This document shows, piece after piece, positions 6,489-16,052 of a stretch of DNA of 64,000 nt. The notes beneath the pieces were generated by a model, which saw nothing but the letters and a program-made list of their open reading frames with translations, had not been told where the DNA came from and ran no database searches. This DNA comes from Sphingomonas populi. GTDB taxonomy: Bacteria; Pseudomonadota; Alphaproteobacteria; Sphingomonadales; Sphingomonadaceae. How positions within the stretch are numbered: the first letter of the stretch is position 1; every line of letters starts with the position of its first letter. The DNA lies in assembly GCF_004208535.1 (NCBI RefSeq), contig NZ_SGIS01000028.1, positions 1 to 64,000 of the forward strand, read 5' to 3'. The translations under genes were made by a program, and so were the position numbers.

Positions 6489-9400
6489 GCGACGAAGCGG
6501 AGCCCCCTCCCCCGCCGCCGCGCAAGTCACGGCGAAGCTGGCGGCGGTGGATCGCGAACTGTGTGGTGCTGCTGCTCGCAGTGCTGACGTTGGGGATCGT
6601 CACGCTCGATTCGGATATCGGGCATCGCTTCGTGATCGACCGGGTGGGCGCGCTGCGGCCCACGAATGGCCTGCGCTACAGCATCGGGCGGATCGACGGG
6701 TCGCTGTTCGGCCACGCGACCCTCGTCGATTTTCGGCTGCGTGATCCCAAGGGGCTGGTGTTCTACGCGCCGCGTGCCGAGCTTAGCTGGTCGCCGCTGG
6801 CGTGGCTGCACAACCGGCTCGACATCACCAGCCTCATCGTGCCGCAGGCGCGGCTGCTCAAGCTGCCGGAGACGGTGCCGACCGGGCGCACCGGGCCGAT
6901 CCTGCCCGACTTCGACATCCGCATCGACACGCTGCGGATCGACCGGCTGAACGTCGCGCCGGCGATCACCGGCGTCGCGCGGCGCGGGCGGCTGAGCGGG
7001 CGCGCCGAAATTCGAAATGGACGCGCTCTGGTCGATCTCGATGCGGTGGTGGCGGGGAGCGACATGCTTCGGCTCAAGCTGGACGCGCAGCCCGACCGCG
7101 ACCGCTTCGATATCGATCTGCACGCGCGCGGCACCGCCAAGGGGGTGCTCGCCAAGGCGAGCGGGTTCGCGCAGCCGATCGCGGCGGAGGTGCATGGCGA
7201 TGGCCGCTGGAGCGCGTGGCGCGGACGCGTGATCGCCGATGTCGGCAGCGTGCGGCTGGCCGACCTGACGCTCGGCAACCGTGCGGGCAGTTATGCGCTG
7301 GGCGGAACGCTGATCGTCGCGCCGCTTACGCACGGCAAGCTGCAACGGCTGAGCGCGCCGCGCGTCACCGTCAACGGCACCGCGACGCTGGTTGACCGGC
7401 GGCTGGCCGGAACGCTCGATCTGCACTCGGCGTCGGTGGCGTTGCACGGCGAAGGTGCGCTCGATCTCGCCGCGAGCGCGTTCCGTGACGTGCGGGTGCG
7501 GATGCGGATGCTCCAGCCGTCGGCGCTGTTCCCCAACATGACCGGACGTGCGATCGAACTGCGCGCGATCCTCGATGGCGCGTTCGCCACCGCCGCGTTC
7601 GACTATCGGCTCACCGGCGAGCGCGTGGCGTTCGACAAGACCGGGTTCGAGAGCGTGCGTGCCGCCGGCAAGGGGCATTTCTCGAAAGCGCCGGTGGTGG
7701 TGCCGATCCGCCTCACCGCCGCGCGCGTGACCGGGATCGGCGATGTCGCCGGCGGCATCCTGCGCAATTTGTCGATCGACGGTGTGTTGCGCGTGACGAG
7801 CAAGCTCGTCACCGGCGACGATCTCAAGCTCGCATCGGACAAGCTCAACGGGCGGCTGTCGCTGCTCGTCGATCTCAGCAACGGCCATTACGAGGTCGGG
7901 CTGAACGGCGGGTTGTCGCGCTATCTGATTCCGGGGCTCGGCATCGTCGAGGTGAATTCGTCGCTGCATGTCGTGCCGGGGCCGGGCGGGCACGGGACGC
8001 GCGTGATCGGCAAGGGCAGCGCGCGGATGCTGCGGCTCGACAATGCGTTCTTCCGCTCGCTCGCGGGCGGGTTGCCGGGGCTGGTGACCAATCTGGAACG
8101 CACCACCGATGGCGTACTCCATTTCACCAACCTCGTGCTGACCGGGCCGCAGATCCGCATCACTGGCAACGGCATCCGGCGGCGTGACGGGACGTTTCAT
8201 TTCGAAGGCAGCGGCACACAGGCGAGCTACGGCCCGCTGACGCTCAAGCTCGACGGCAAGATCGACAAGCCGACGCTCGATCTCGTCTTCGCGCAGCCAA
8301 ACGAAGCGATGGGACTGTCGAACGTGGTCGCGCATCTCGATCCGACCCCGGCGGGCTATGCCTTCGCCGCGCGCGGCGGCTCGCGGCTCGGGCCGTTCGA
8401 CGGCGAGGGCGCGATCCTGCTGCCCAAGGACGGTCAGGCGGTGATCTCGATCGCGCAGCTCAACGTCAGCGGCACGCGCGCGCATGGCGATCTCGCGATC
8501 GTCGAGGGCGGGTTCGACGGCACGCTCGCGCTGGCGGGGGGTGGTCTTGCCGGCGACTTGCTGTTCCGCCCGCAGGACATGCACCAGCGGATCGAGGCGC
8601 ATCTCGACGCGACTGCCGCGCGGCTGGCGCAGGCGGTGACGGTGCGGCGCGCGCATCTCGATCTGGCGGCGGTGTTCGATCCCGCCGGCACCTCGATCGA
8701 TGCGACCGCGACCGCATCGGGCATCCGGCGCGGGTCGCTGGTGATCGGCCGCACCGCGATCCACGCGGCTTTGCGCGGCGGCAGCGGCGAAATCCGCGCG
8801 TCGATCGCGGGATCGCGCGGCCGTGCGTTCGACATCCAGAGCGTGATCGCGGTGACGCCCGACCGTTATTCGGTGGCGGCGCAAGGGACACTCGACCGCC
8901 GCCCGCTCGCTTTGGTCGGGCCGGCGGTGTTCACGCGCAGCGAGGACGGCTGGCGGCTGGCGCCGGCCAAGCTCAGCTTCGCGGGCGGCACCGCCGATCT
9001 GTCGGGCAGCTTCACCGGCACCGCCAGCGCAGTCGATGCGACGCTGACCAAGATGCCGCTGGCGGTGCTCGATATCGGCTATCCGGGGCTTGGCCTTGGC
9101 GGCGAGGCGTCGGGCAAGGTCGCGTTCGTGCAGTCGCGCGGCGCCGCGCCGACGGGGAAGATCAACATGACGGTGCGGGGCCTCACCCGCTCCGGGCTGG
9201 TGCTGTCGTCGCGGCCAGTCGATGTCGGCATTGCCGGGATTCTCGAACCCGGCAAGATCGCCGCGCGCGCCGTCGCGGCCAGCGGCGGCAAGACGGTCGG
9301 GCGCGCGCAGATGTTGCTGACGCTGGCGGCTGGCGACGATCTCGCCGCGCGCATCGCGCACGCGCCGCTGTTCGCGCAGCTCCGCTATGACGGGCCGGCG

Positions 9401-10648
9401 GATACCGTGTGGCGGCTGACCGGAATCGAACTGTTCGACCTGAGCGGCCCGGTCGCGATCGGCGCTGACGTTGGCGGAACGCTCGACAACCCGCGCATCA
9501 GCGGCGTGGTGCAGGCCAAGGGCGCCAAGCTCGAAAGCGCGACCACAGGCACGGTGCTGACCAACGTGGTGGCGAGCGGGCGGTTCGGCGGATCGCGGCT
9601 GGTGCTCGATTCGCTCGCGGCGGACGCGGGCAAGGGCGGGCGCGTGACCGGATCGGGCAGCTTCGATCTCGCCGCCGCCAACGGCTTCGGCATCGATCTG
9701 TCGGTGCAGGCGCAGACCGCGTTGCTCATCAACCGCGACGATATCGCCGCGACCGTGACCGGCCCGCTCAACTTCAAGTCGGACGGCGCGGGCGGCACGA
9801 TCGCGGGCAAGGTGACGCTGACCAAGAGCCGCTACCGGCTGGGGCAAGCCAGCGCGACCAGCGCGGTTCCGCAGCTCAACATCCGCGAGATCAACCTGCC
9901 CGGCGGCGGCGAGGAAGACGAGCGCCCGCGCAAACCGTGGAAGCTCGCGGTCCACGCGCATGCCGCCAACAATCTGCTGGTGACCGGGCTTGGCCTACGC
10001 AGCGAATGGTCAGCCGATCTCGACATCGGCGGCGCGCCTGATAATCCCGCGATCACCGGCCGCGCCGATCTGGTTCGCGGCGATTACCAGTTCGCGGGCC
10101 GCGAGTTCCAGCTCGATCGCGGCAAGATCCTGTTTCAGGGCGACGTGCCCGCCAATCCCGCGCTCGACATCGCCGCCAACGCCGATTCGACCGGCCTGTC
10201 GGCGACGATCCGCGTGACCGGCCCGGCGCTCAAGCCCGAGATTTCGTTCACCAGCAATCCGGCGCTGCCTGAGGACGAACTGCTCTCGCGGCTGCTGTTC
10301 GGCACGTCGATCACCAATTTGTCCGCGCCCGAGGCGTTGCAACTGGCGTCGGCGGTGGCGGCCTTGCAGAACGGCAAGGGCGGGCTCGATCCGATCAACG
10401 CGGTGCGGCGCGTGGCGGGATTGGATCGTTTGCGTATCCTGCCGGCCGACCCGCAGACCGGGGCCGGCACGTCGGTGGCGGCGGGGAAATATGTGACGCG
10501 CAAGCTGTTCGCGGAGATCATCACCGATGGGCAGGGCTATTCGGCGACCCAGGTCGAGTTCCAGGTGACGCGCTGGCTGTCGGTGTTGTCGACGATCTCG
10601 ACGTTGGGGCGGCAAAGCGCCAACGTGCGGGTTTCCAAGGATTATTGA
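6485..10648 (+). CDS. tamB: TamB, translocation/assembly module inner-membrane-anchored protein
   Basis: 1387 residues. A Pro/Arg-rich cytoplasmic head (about 1-25) and one membrane anchor (about 27-45, CVVLLLAVLTLGIVTL) precede a very long repetitive beta-rich region and a C-terminal TamB (DUF490) domain. Towards the end are LVRGDYQFAGREFQLDRGKI and the LLSRLLFGTS/LSAPEALQLASAVAAL segment typical of this domain. The protein spans the periplasm as a lipid-conducting bridge to TamA. The start is a TTG at 6485 whose last two bases begin the tamA stop (TTGA overlap), with GGGGCAGG upstream; this implies translational coupling and fixed stoichiometry. Confidence 0.93.
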   Translation: MSDEAEPPPPPPRKSRRSWRRWIANCVVLLLAVLTLGIVTLDSDIGHRFVIDRVGALRPTNGLRYSIGRIDGSLFGHATLVDFRLRDPKGLVFYAPRAELSWSPLAWLHNRLDITSLIVPQARLLKLPETVPTGRTGPILPDFDIRIDTLRIDRLNVAPAITGVARRGRLSGRAEIRNGRALVDLDAVVAGSDMLRLKLDAQPDRDRFDIDLHARGTAKGVLAKASGFAQPIAAEVHGDGRWSAWRGRVIADVGSVRLADLTLGNRAGSYALGGTLIVAPLTHGKLQRLSAPRVTVNGTATLVDRRLAGTLDLHSASVALHGEGALDLAASAFRDVRVRMRMLQPSALFPNMTGRAIELRAILDGAFATAAFDYRLTGERVAFDKTGFESVRAAGKGHFSKAPVVVPIRLTAARVTGIGDVAGGILRNLSIDGVLRVTSKLVTGDDLKLASDKLNGRLSLLVDLSNGHYEVGLNGGLSRYLIPGLGIVEVNSSLHVVPGPGGHGTRVIGKGSARMLRLDNAFFRSLAGGLPGLVTNLERTTDGVLHFTNLVLTGPQIRITGNGIRRRDGTFHFEGSGTQASYGPLTLKLDGKIDKPTLDLVFAQPNEAMGLSNVVAHLDPTPAGYAFAARGGSRLGPFDGEGAILLPKDGQAVISIAQLNVSGTRAHGDLAIVEGGFDGTLALAGGGLAGDLLFRPQDMHQRIEAHLDATAARLAQAVTVRRAHLDLAAVFDPAGTSIDATATASGIRRGSLVIGRTAIHAALRGGSGEIRASIAGSRGRAFDIQSVIAVTPDRYSVAAQGTLDRRPLALVGPAVFTRSEDGWRLAPAKLSFAGGTADLSGSFTGTASAVDATLTKMPLAVLDIGYPGLGLGGEASGKVAFVQSRGAAPTGKINMTVRGLTRSGLVLSSRPVDVGIAGILEPGKIAARAVAASGGKTVGRAQMLLTLAAGDDLAARIAHAPLFAQLRYDGPADTVWRLTGIELFDLSGPVAIGADVGGTLDNPRISGVVQAKGAKLESATTGTVLTNVVASGRFGGSRLVLDSLAADAGKGGRVTGSGSFDLAAANGFGIDLSVQAQTALLINRDDIAATVTGPLNFKSDGAGGTIAGKVTLTKSRYRLGQASATSAVPQLNIREINLPGGGEEDERPRKPWKLAVHAHAANNLLVTGLGLRSEWSADLDIGGAPDNPAITGRADLVRGDYQFAGREFQLDRGKILFQGDVPANPALDIAANADSTGLSATIRVTGPALKPEISFTSNPALPEDELLSRLLFGTSITNLSAPEALQLASAVAALQNGKGGLDPINAVRRVAGLDRLRILPADPQTGAGTSVAAGKYVTRKLFAEIITDGQGYSATQVEFQVTRWLSVLSTISTLGRQSANVRVSKDY

Positions 10649-10667
10649 TTGGAATCCTGACAAAATA

Positions 10668-10749
10668 CCGTTCGCCCTGAGCTTGTCGAAGGGCGTGCCC
10701 AGAGCGCCAGCGTTCGGGGCACGTGCTTCGACAAGCTCAGCACGAACGG
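10668..10749. repeat. Intergenic CCGTTCG-family inverted repeat
   Basis: The arms CCGTTCG..TGAGCTTGTCGAAG..CGTGCCC and GGGGCACG..CTTCGACAAGCTCA..CGAACGG pair over roughly 30 bp with a short loop. Almost the same arms occur at 35489-35569. It lies between tamB and the S9 peptidase gene and could form a hairpin in either transcript. Confidence 0.8.
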
Positions 10750-10786
10750 GTCAGGTGGTTCACTAAGTGTTTTGACGGAGTTTCGT

Positions 10787-12685
10787 ATGCGTTTCCTTCT
10801 CGCCGCCGCCCTGCTGGCGTCGGCCGCCACGCCCGCACTGGCCGCGCCGGTTCGCAACTACGCCGATCTCGCGCTCGCGCCGCGCGGTGACCGGATCGCC
10901 AGCATCGACGCGGTCGGCACGGCACATGGCGTCATCACCGTGCGCGCGGCAAACGGCGAAGTGGTGCGGACGCTCGATCCGTGCGGGACGTGTACCTATT
11001 CGGACGTGACGTTCGCGCCCGACGGGCGGCTCGCGTGGCTGGCGCGCGACAAGGCGGCGGGGATCGTCACGCTGGGCGTGGAGGACGGCAAGGCCACGCG
11101 CACCGTCGCGACGATCGCGGGTGTCGCCGAGACGCCGCGCTTCTCGCCCGACGGCACGCGGATCGCGCTGCTCGTCACGATCGGCGCGGCCAAGGAGATC
11201 GGCGCGAATCAGGCCGGGGTGCGGCAGGTCGGCGAGATCGGCGAGACCAGCGACGAGCAGCGCATCGCGGTGTTCGACCTCGCCGCCCCGGCGGTCGCGG
11301 CGGCGGCGGTGAAGCCGCTCTCGCCGGCGGGGCGCTACGTCTACGAATATGACTGGACGCCCGACGGCACCGGCTTTGTGGTGACCAGCGCGCCCGGCAA
11401 TGGCGACAACAATTGGTGGGTGGCAACGCTCGACCGGATCGATGCGACCACCGGCGCCGTTCGCAATATCGCCAAACCGACGACTCAGATCAACTTTCCG
11501 CGCGTCTCGCCCGATGGCCGCAGCGTCGCTTTTGTCGGCGGGCTGATGAGCGATTTCGGCTCGGTCGGCGGCGACGTGTGGAGCGTGCCGCTCGCCGGGG
11601 GCACCCCACGCAACCTGACCGCAGGCGCGAAGTTCACCGCGACTTCGATCGCGTGGACGCGCGCCGGCGTGCAGGGCACCGCCTTGCGCGGTAGCGACCT
11701 CGGGCTGCTTTCGGTGGGCGAGCGCGCCGCCGCGCTCGGCTGGCACCGCCCGGCGAGTTTCGGCGCGGGCGACGGGCATGTCGCCTACAGCGCCGATGGT
11801 AGCCGCGTCGCGATGGTGGTGCAGGATTTCACGCATGCGCCCGCCATCTATGCCGGGCCGGTCGCCGCGCCGGTGCCGATCACCCACGATAACGACGCCG
11901 CGCCCGCGCTCGCCGCCGCGCGCAGCATCACCTGGAAGAACGACGGGTTCGAGGTGCAGGGCTGGCTGCTCGCGCCGCTCGGCGCCGATACGGCCAAGAC
12001 GGCGCCGATGGTGACGATCGTCCACGGCGGCCCGGCGGCGGCGAACGTGCCGTCCTATGTCATCCCCGACAGCACCAGCGGCACTCTGCTCGCCGCCGGC
12101 TATTACGTGTTCCTCCCCAATCCGCGCGGCAGCTACGGCCAGGGCGAGGCGTTCACCGCCGCCAACAAGCGCGATTTCGGCGGCGGCGATCTGCGCGACA
12201 TCCTCACCGGGATCGACGCGGTCGAGAAGGCCGCGCCGGTCGACGACGCCCGGCTCGGGCTGACCGGCGGCTCCTATGGCGGGTTCATGTCGATGTGGGC
12301 GAACACGCAGACCAACCGCTTCAAAGCGATCGTCGCGGGCGCGGGGCTGTCCAACTGGGTGAGCTATTACGGCACCAACGGCATCGACCAGTGGATGCTG
12401 CCGTTCTTCGGCAAGACCCTGTACGACGATTACAAGGCGTATGAGGCGGCCTCGGCGATCTACTTCATCAAGGCCGCCAAGACCCCGACCTTCATCTGGG
12501 CGGGCGAGCGCGACATCGAGGTGCCGCCAACGCAATCGACCGAATATTGGCACGCGCTCAAGGACATGGGCGTGCCGACCAGTCTCGTGATCTACCCCGA
12601 CGAGGGGCATGGCGTGCGGTTGCCGGCGCATGCCAAGGATCTGCGCGCGCGGACGGTGGCTTGGTTTGATCGGTATTTGAAATGA
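10787..12685 (+). CDS. S9 family serine peptidase (prolyl oligopeptidase / dipeptidyl-peptidase type), exported
   Basis: 632 residues from the ATG at 10787, which follows ACGGAG by 6 bp and yields a clean signal peptide (MRFLLAAALLASAATPALAA). The middle part (about 30-390) is a beta-propeller-like region with repeated 'FSPDGTR', 'VSPDGRS', 'YSADGSR' blades, and the last 240 residues are an alpha/beta hydrolase. Ser496 lies in GGSYGG, His608 in DEGHGV, and an Asp lies in the AGERDIEVP region, giving the expected triad. It probably cleaves short peptides in the periplasm. It is a single gene bracketed by repeats of the CCGTTCG family. Confidence 0.92.
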   Translation: MRFLLAAALLASAATPALAAPVRNYADLALAPRGDRIASIDAVGTAHGVITVRAANGEVVRTLDPCGTCTYSDVTFAPDGRLAWLARDKAAGIVTLGVEDGKATRTVATIAGVAETPRFSPDGTRIALLVTIGAAKEIGANQAGVRQVGEIGETSDEQRIAVFDLAAPAVAAAAVKPLSPAGRYVYEYDWTPDGTGFVVTSAPGNGDNNWWVATLDRIDATTGAVRNIAKPTTQINFPRVSPDGRSVAFVGGLMSDFGSVGGDVWSVPLAGGTPRNLTAGAKFTATSIAWTRAGVQGTALRGSDLGLLSVGERAAALGWHRPASFGAGDGHVAYSADGSRVAMVVQDFTHAPAIYAGPVAAPVPITHDNDAAPALAAARSITWKNDGFEVQGWLLAPLGADTAKTAPMVTIVHGGPAAANVPSYVIPDSTSGTLLAAGYYVFLPNPRGSYGQGEAFTAANKRDFGGGDLRDILTGIDAVEKAAPVDDARLGLTGGSYGGFMSMWANTQTNRFKAIVAGAGLSNWVSYYGTNGIDQWMLPFFGKTLYDDYKAYEAASAIYFIKAAKTPTFIWAGERDIEVPPTQSTEYWHALKDMGVPTSLVIYPDEGHGVRLPAHAKDLRARTVAWFDRYLK

Positions 12686-12686
12686 G

Positions 12687-12800
12687 CCGTTCGCGCTGAG
12701 CGTGTCGAAGCGCGTGCCTCAGACGGTGGTGTTTGGGGCACGCGCACTCCTCCCCGTTCGTGTCGAGCGCAGTCGAGACACCTGCGCTCGGGGCGAACGG
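12687..12800. repeat. Intergenic CCGTTCG-family repeat, double form
   Basis: Two incomplete units side by side: CCGTTCGCGCTGAGCGTGTC...GGGGCACGCGC and then CCCCGTTCGTGTCGAGCGCAG...GGGGCGAACGG. It fills the gap between the convergent S9 peptidase and the transporter gene and could terminate both transcripts. Confidence 0.65.
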
Positions 12801-12811
12801 AGAGAGAAACG

Positions 12812-13489
12812 CTAGGCCGCCCGGTCCAGCCGTCGCCCGAACGCGACGAAGACGTAGATCAGCGGCGGCACCAGCACCGCCGAGAGCAGCACCTTGACGA
12901 TCATCTGGCCGAGCAGCAACTCGCCGATCGGGAAGACGCCCAAGAAGGCGATCGTCACGAACAGGAGCGTATCGACGATCTGGCTGAGGATGCTCGCCAC
13001 GCCGGCGCGCAGCCACAGCAATTTGCCGCCCTCGCTGCCCTTCAGCATCGAGAACACCGTCACGTTGAGCGTTTGCGAGATGCCGTAGGAGACGATCCCG
13101 CCGAGCCAGATGCGCGGGGTGCCGCCCATCATCATCGCGAACGCCGCCTGCCGGTCGGGCGTCATGTCGGGCGAGGCCGGTAGCGCCAGCACCAGCAGCG
13201 ACAGCAGCACCGAGGTGACGAGCGGCACGAAGCCGAAGCGGACCAGCCGGTTCGCGGTGGCGCCGCCGTGGAGTTCGGCGACCGCGCTGGAGGTGATGAC
13301 GAGCAGCAGGAACGCGGCGATCCCAGCCTCGATCGCCAGCGGGCCGAGCCCGATCATCGGCCCGAGCGCCGAGATCGGCCCGAGCGACACCTGTTTGTTG
13401 CCGAGCACGCCCGCGATGCAGACCATGCCACCGTAGAAGATCGATAGGAAGAAGAGCGAGCGCGGGATCGCGAGGGGCGGCTTTTGCAT
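12812..13489 (-). CDS. yhhQ: Queuosine precursor transporter (YhhQ/VUT family, DUF165)
   Basis: 225 residues with six or so membrane segments. The first stretches (SLFFLSIFYGGMVCIAGVLGNKQVSLGP) and the charged-polar pattern inside the helices (VITSSAVAELHGG, WLGGIVSYGISQTLNVTVF, SQIVDTLLFVTIAFLG) match the VUT/YhhQ family, which imports preQ0/preQ1 for tRNA queuosine synthesis at the inner membrane. The start MQKPPLAIPRS at 13489 is chosen because upstream residues of the open frame run antisense to prfC. Divergent from prfC with an 81-bp gap and convergent with the S9 peptidase. Confidence 0.88.
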   Translation of the reverse strand: MQKPPLAIPRSLFFLSIFYGGMVCIAGVLGNKQVSLGPISALGPMIGLGPLAIEAGIAAFLLLVITSSAVAELHGGATANRLVRFGFVPLVTSVLLSLLVLALPASPDMTPDRQAAFAMMMGGTPRIWLGGIVSYGISQTLNVTVFSMLKGSEGGKLLWLRAGVASILSQIVDTLLFVTIAFLGVFPIGELLLGQMIVKVLLSAVLVPPLIYVFVAFGRRLDRAA

Positions 13490-13570
13490 CGGCGGCACGC
13501 TACCGTGTTTCGCGTTGGCGTCAAACCGCCGTCGATGGACCGGCGCGCCCCAATTGCGTACAGCGCCGCG

Positions 13571-15142
13571 ATGAATCACATCTCCGACCGCCGCACCTTC
13601 GCGATCATCTCGCACCCCGACGCCGGCAAGACCACGCTCACCGAGAAACTGCTGCTGTTCGGCGGCGCGATCCACCTTGCCGGCGAGGTGAAGGCGCGCG
13701 GCGCGGCGCGGCGCGCGCGGTCGGACTGGATGAAGATCGAGCAGCAGCGCGGCATTTCCGTCACGTCGTCGGTGATGACGTTCGAGCGGCAGGGCGTGAC
13801 CTTCAATCTGCTCGACACGCCGGGACACGAGGATTTCTCGGAAGATACCTATCGCACGCTGACCGCGGTCGATTCGGCGGTGATGGTGATCGACGTCGCC
13901 AAGGGCATCGAGAGCCAGACGCGCAAGTTGTTCGAGGTGTGCCGCCTGCGCAACGTGCCGATCATCACCTTCGTTAACAAGGTCGATCGCGAGGGGCGCG
14001 AGGTGTTCGCGATCCTCGATGAAGTGGCCGAGCTGCTCCAGCTCGAGGTGACGCCGATGACGTGGCCGATGGGCACGGGCAGCGATTTCGAAGGGGTATT
14101 CGATCTCGCCACCAACCGGCTGATGCTGCCCGAGGGGCCGAGCCGCGAGTTCCAGGGCAAGGTGATCCAGACCACCGGCGTCGATGATCCGCAACTGGAC
14201 GCGATCATCTCCGCGCGCAATCTCACCAAGGTCCGCGAAGAGGTCGAACTGGCGCAGGTCGGCTATCCCGAGTTCGATGCCGAGGCGTATCGGCGTGGCG
14301 ACCTGACGCCGGTCTATTTCGGATCGGCGCTGAAGGAATTCGGAGTCGATTCGCTGATCGAGGCGCTCGCATCGTTCGCGCCGCCGCCCCGCGCGCAGCC
14401 GGCCGAACCGGCGCCGGTCGAGCCGACCCGCGACGAGGTGACCGGGTTCGTGTTCAAGGTGCAGGCCAATATGGACCCCAACCACCGCGACCGCATCGCC
14501 TTCATGCGGCTGTGTTCGGGGACGTTCAAGCGCGGCATGAAGCTGACCCCGACCGGCCACGGCAAGCCGATCGCGATCCACTCGCCGATCCTGTTCTTCG
14601 CGCAGCAGCGTGAACTCGCCGACGAAGCCTATCCGGGCGACATCATCGGCATCCCCAACCACGGCACGCTCCGGGTAGGCGATACGCTGAGCGAGCGCGC
14701 CACCGTGCGCTTTACGGGCCTGCCCAATTTCGCGCCGGAAATCCTGCGCCGCGTCGCGCTGAAAGACCCGACCAAGACCAAGCAGTTGCGCAAAGCGCTC
14801 GACGACATGGCCGAGGAGGGCGTGACTCAGGTGTTCTATCCCGAGATCGGCTCGAACTGGATCATCGGCGTGGTCGGGCAGCTCCAGTTGGAGGTGCTGC
14901 TGTCGCGGCTCGACGCCGAATACAAGGTCGCGGCGGGGCTGGAGATGGCGCCGTTCGAAACCGCGCGCTGGGTCTCGGCGGACGATCCGGCCGACTTGAA
15001 GGCGTTCACCGACCTCAACCGCAGCGCGATGGCCAAGGACCGCGACGGCAACCCGGTGTTCCTGGCGAAATCGGCGTGGGAGGTCGGTTATATCGCCGAC
15101 CGCTATGCCAAGGTCACCTTCGCGGCGACGCGGGAGCGGTAG
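13571..15142 (+). CDS. prfC: Peptide chain release factor 3 (RF3)
   Basis: 523 residues, the usual length. It opens MNHISDRRTFAIISHPDAGK with the GTPase P-loop (HPDAGKTT), followed by DTPGHEDFSEDTYR (G3) and FVNKVDREGR (G4, NKxD). Domain 2 begins near 290, and the C-terminal RF3 domain contains the YPEIGSNWIIGVVGQLQLEV stretch. RF3 is a GTPase that recycles RF1/RF2 after termination and helps quality control on the ribosome. An in-frame ATG at 13535 would add 12 residues; I prefer 13571 because the protein then begins directly with the conserved RRTFAIISH. Neither start has a strong ribosome binding site. Confidence 0.94.
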   Translation: MNHISDRRTFAIISHPDAGKTTLTEKLLLFGGAIHLAGEVKARGAARRARSDWMKIEQQRGISVTSSVMTFERQGVTFNLLDTPGHEDFSEDTYRTLTAVDSAVMVIDVAKGIESQTRKLFEVCRLRNVPIITFVNKVDREGREVFAILDEVAELLQLEVTPMTWPMGTGSDFEGVFDLATNRLMLPEGPSREFQGKVIQTTGVDDPQLDAIISARNLTKVREEVELAQVGYPEFDAEAYRRGDLTPVYFGSALKEFGVDSLIEALASFAPPPRAQPAEPAPVEPTRDEVTGFVFKVQANMDPNHRDRIAFMRLCSGTFKRGMKLTPTGHGKPIAIHSPILFFAQQRELADEAYPGDIIGIPNHGTLRVGDTLSERATVRFTGLPNFAPEILRRVALKDPTKTKQLRKALDDMAEEGVTQVFYPEIGSNWIIGVVGQLQLEVLLSRLDAEYKVAAGLEMAPFETARWVSADDPADLKAFTDLNRSAMAKDRDGNPVFLAKSAWEVGYIADRYAKVTFAATRER

Positions 15143-15191
15143 GGCTGCTCCCCCCACCGGGGCAGAGAGAACGGATCAGGGAGAACCGCCC

Positions 15192-15608
15192 TCAACCGAC
15201 GGCGGCATCCTCGGCGAGCGCATCGGCGAGCGAGTCGCGGACCGCGCGGACCGCTTCCATCGTCGCGGCGCTGGTGGGCGCGCGCTTGCGTTCGTCGGCG
15301 AGCAGCGTCTGGACGCCGCGGATCGTATAGCCTTGCTGGTTGAGCAGATCATTGATCCGCTGCACCAGCGCGACGTCTTCGGGTCGGTAGTAACGGCGGT
15401 TGCCGGCGCGTTGCAGCGGGCGGAGCTGGGGAAAGCGGGTCTCCCAATAGCGCAGGATGTGCTGCGGGAGGCCGGTTTCGCGCGAGAGTTCGCCGATCGT
15501 GCGGAACGCGCCCGCAGCCTTCTCGCTGGCGGGCCTTGCCCCGGCGCCTGATTCGTCTGCCGTGATGTCACCCGCCACCGTCTCCGACGGACCGGGAGGC
15601 ACCATCAT
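15192..15608 (-). CDS. MerR-family transcriptional regulator
   Basis: 138 residues. A disordered acidic/Pro N-terminus (1-35) precedes a MerR winged helix (about 36-105): TIGELSRETGLPQHILRYWE, then the LQRAGNRRYYRPEDV wing and the LLNQQGYTIRGVQ helix. There is no cysteine-rich metal or drug site at the C-terminus, so it is probably an architecture-only regulator. Its ATG overlaps the ihfA stop (ATGA), so it is the last gene of the rpmF-plsX-fabH-ihfA run. This gene order recurs across alphaproteobacteria. Its target is not known to me. Confidence 0.9.
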   Translation of the reverse strand: MMVPPGPSETVAGDITADESGAGARPASEKAAGAFRTIGELSRETGLPQHILRYWETRFPQLRPLQRAGNRRYYRPEDVALVQRINDLLNQQGYTIRGVQTLLADERKRAPTSAATMEAVRAVRDSLADALAEDAAVG

Positions 15609-15901
15609 CCGGCTTCCACGATACGATCGCGCATCATCTGGCTGGCGCGGAAGGTGAGGACGCGGCGCGGCGCGATCGGCACTTCCACCCCGGTCTTGGG
15701 ATTGCGCCCGACGCGCTCACCCTTGTCGCGCAGCACGAAGGTGCCGAAGCCCGAGATCTTGACGTTCTCGCCGTTGGACAGCGCTTCGCACATATGTTCG
15801 AGAATCTGCTCGACGAGCTTGCCCGAATCGGCGCGCGACAGCCCGACTTGATGGTGCAGCGCTTCCGACAGATCAGCACGAGTCAGTGTTCCGGCAGTCA
15901 T
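15605..15901 (-). CDS. ihfA: Integration host factor subunit alpha
   Basis: 98 residues, the family's normal length. MTAGTLTRADLSEALHHQVG opens the HU/IHF dimerisation helices, and GFGTFVLRDKGERVGRNPKT with VPIAPRRVLTFRAS forms the DNA-bending beta arm (RNPKTG motif with the intercalating proline). With IhfB it bends DNA at specific sites and supports transcription, recombination and replication. The start at 15901 is backed by a strong GGGGGAGGG element. Upstream is a 151-bp gap to fabH that may contain an additional promoter; downstream it is coupled to the merR gene. Confidence 0.95.
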   Translation of the reverse strand: MTAGTLTRADLSEALHHQVGLSRADSGKLVEQILEHMCEALSNGENVKISGFGTFVLRDKGERVGRNPKTGVEVPIAPRRVLTFRASQMMRDRIVEAG

Positions 15902-16052
15902 AGCGTTTCCCTCCCCCTTTCCCCAAAGGTCACGCCTGCGTAACACGACGCGGAAACCGCCGAAAGAGGCTTAGCTATTCTGCCGTAACGATCTTTTGGC
16001 ACATAATGGTGCTGACAACGTGGTCAGCAGCCTGTTGCCGCAAACGATTGCC

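Noticed and set aside
6527..9961. Very long open frame (1144 codons) antisense to tamB
   Set aside because: It mirrors the codon structure of tamB in high-GC DNA, reads as Arg/His/Gln-rich low-complexity protein and has no domain. The tamB strand has the recognisable domains.
12812..15157. 781-codon leftward frame ending in the queuosine transporter
   Set aside because: Only the part from 13489 downward is hydrophobic and family-like; the upstream part is antisense to prfC.
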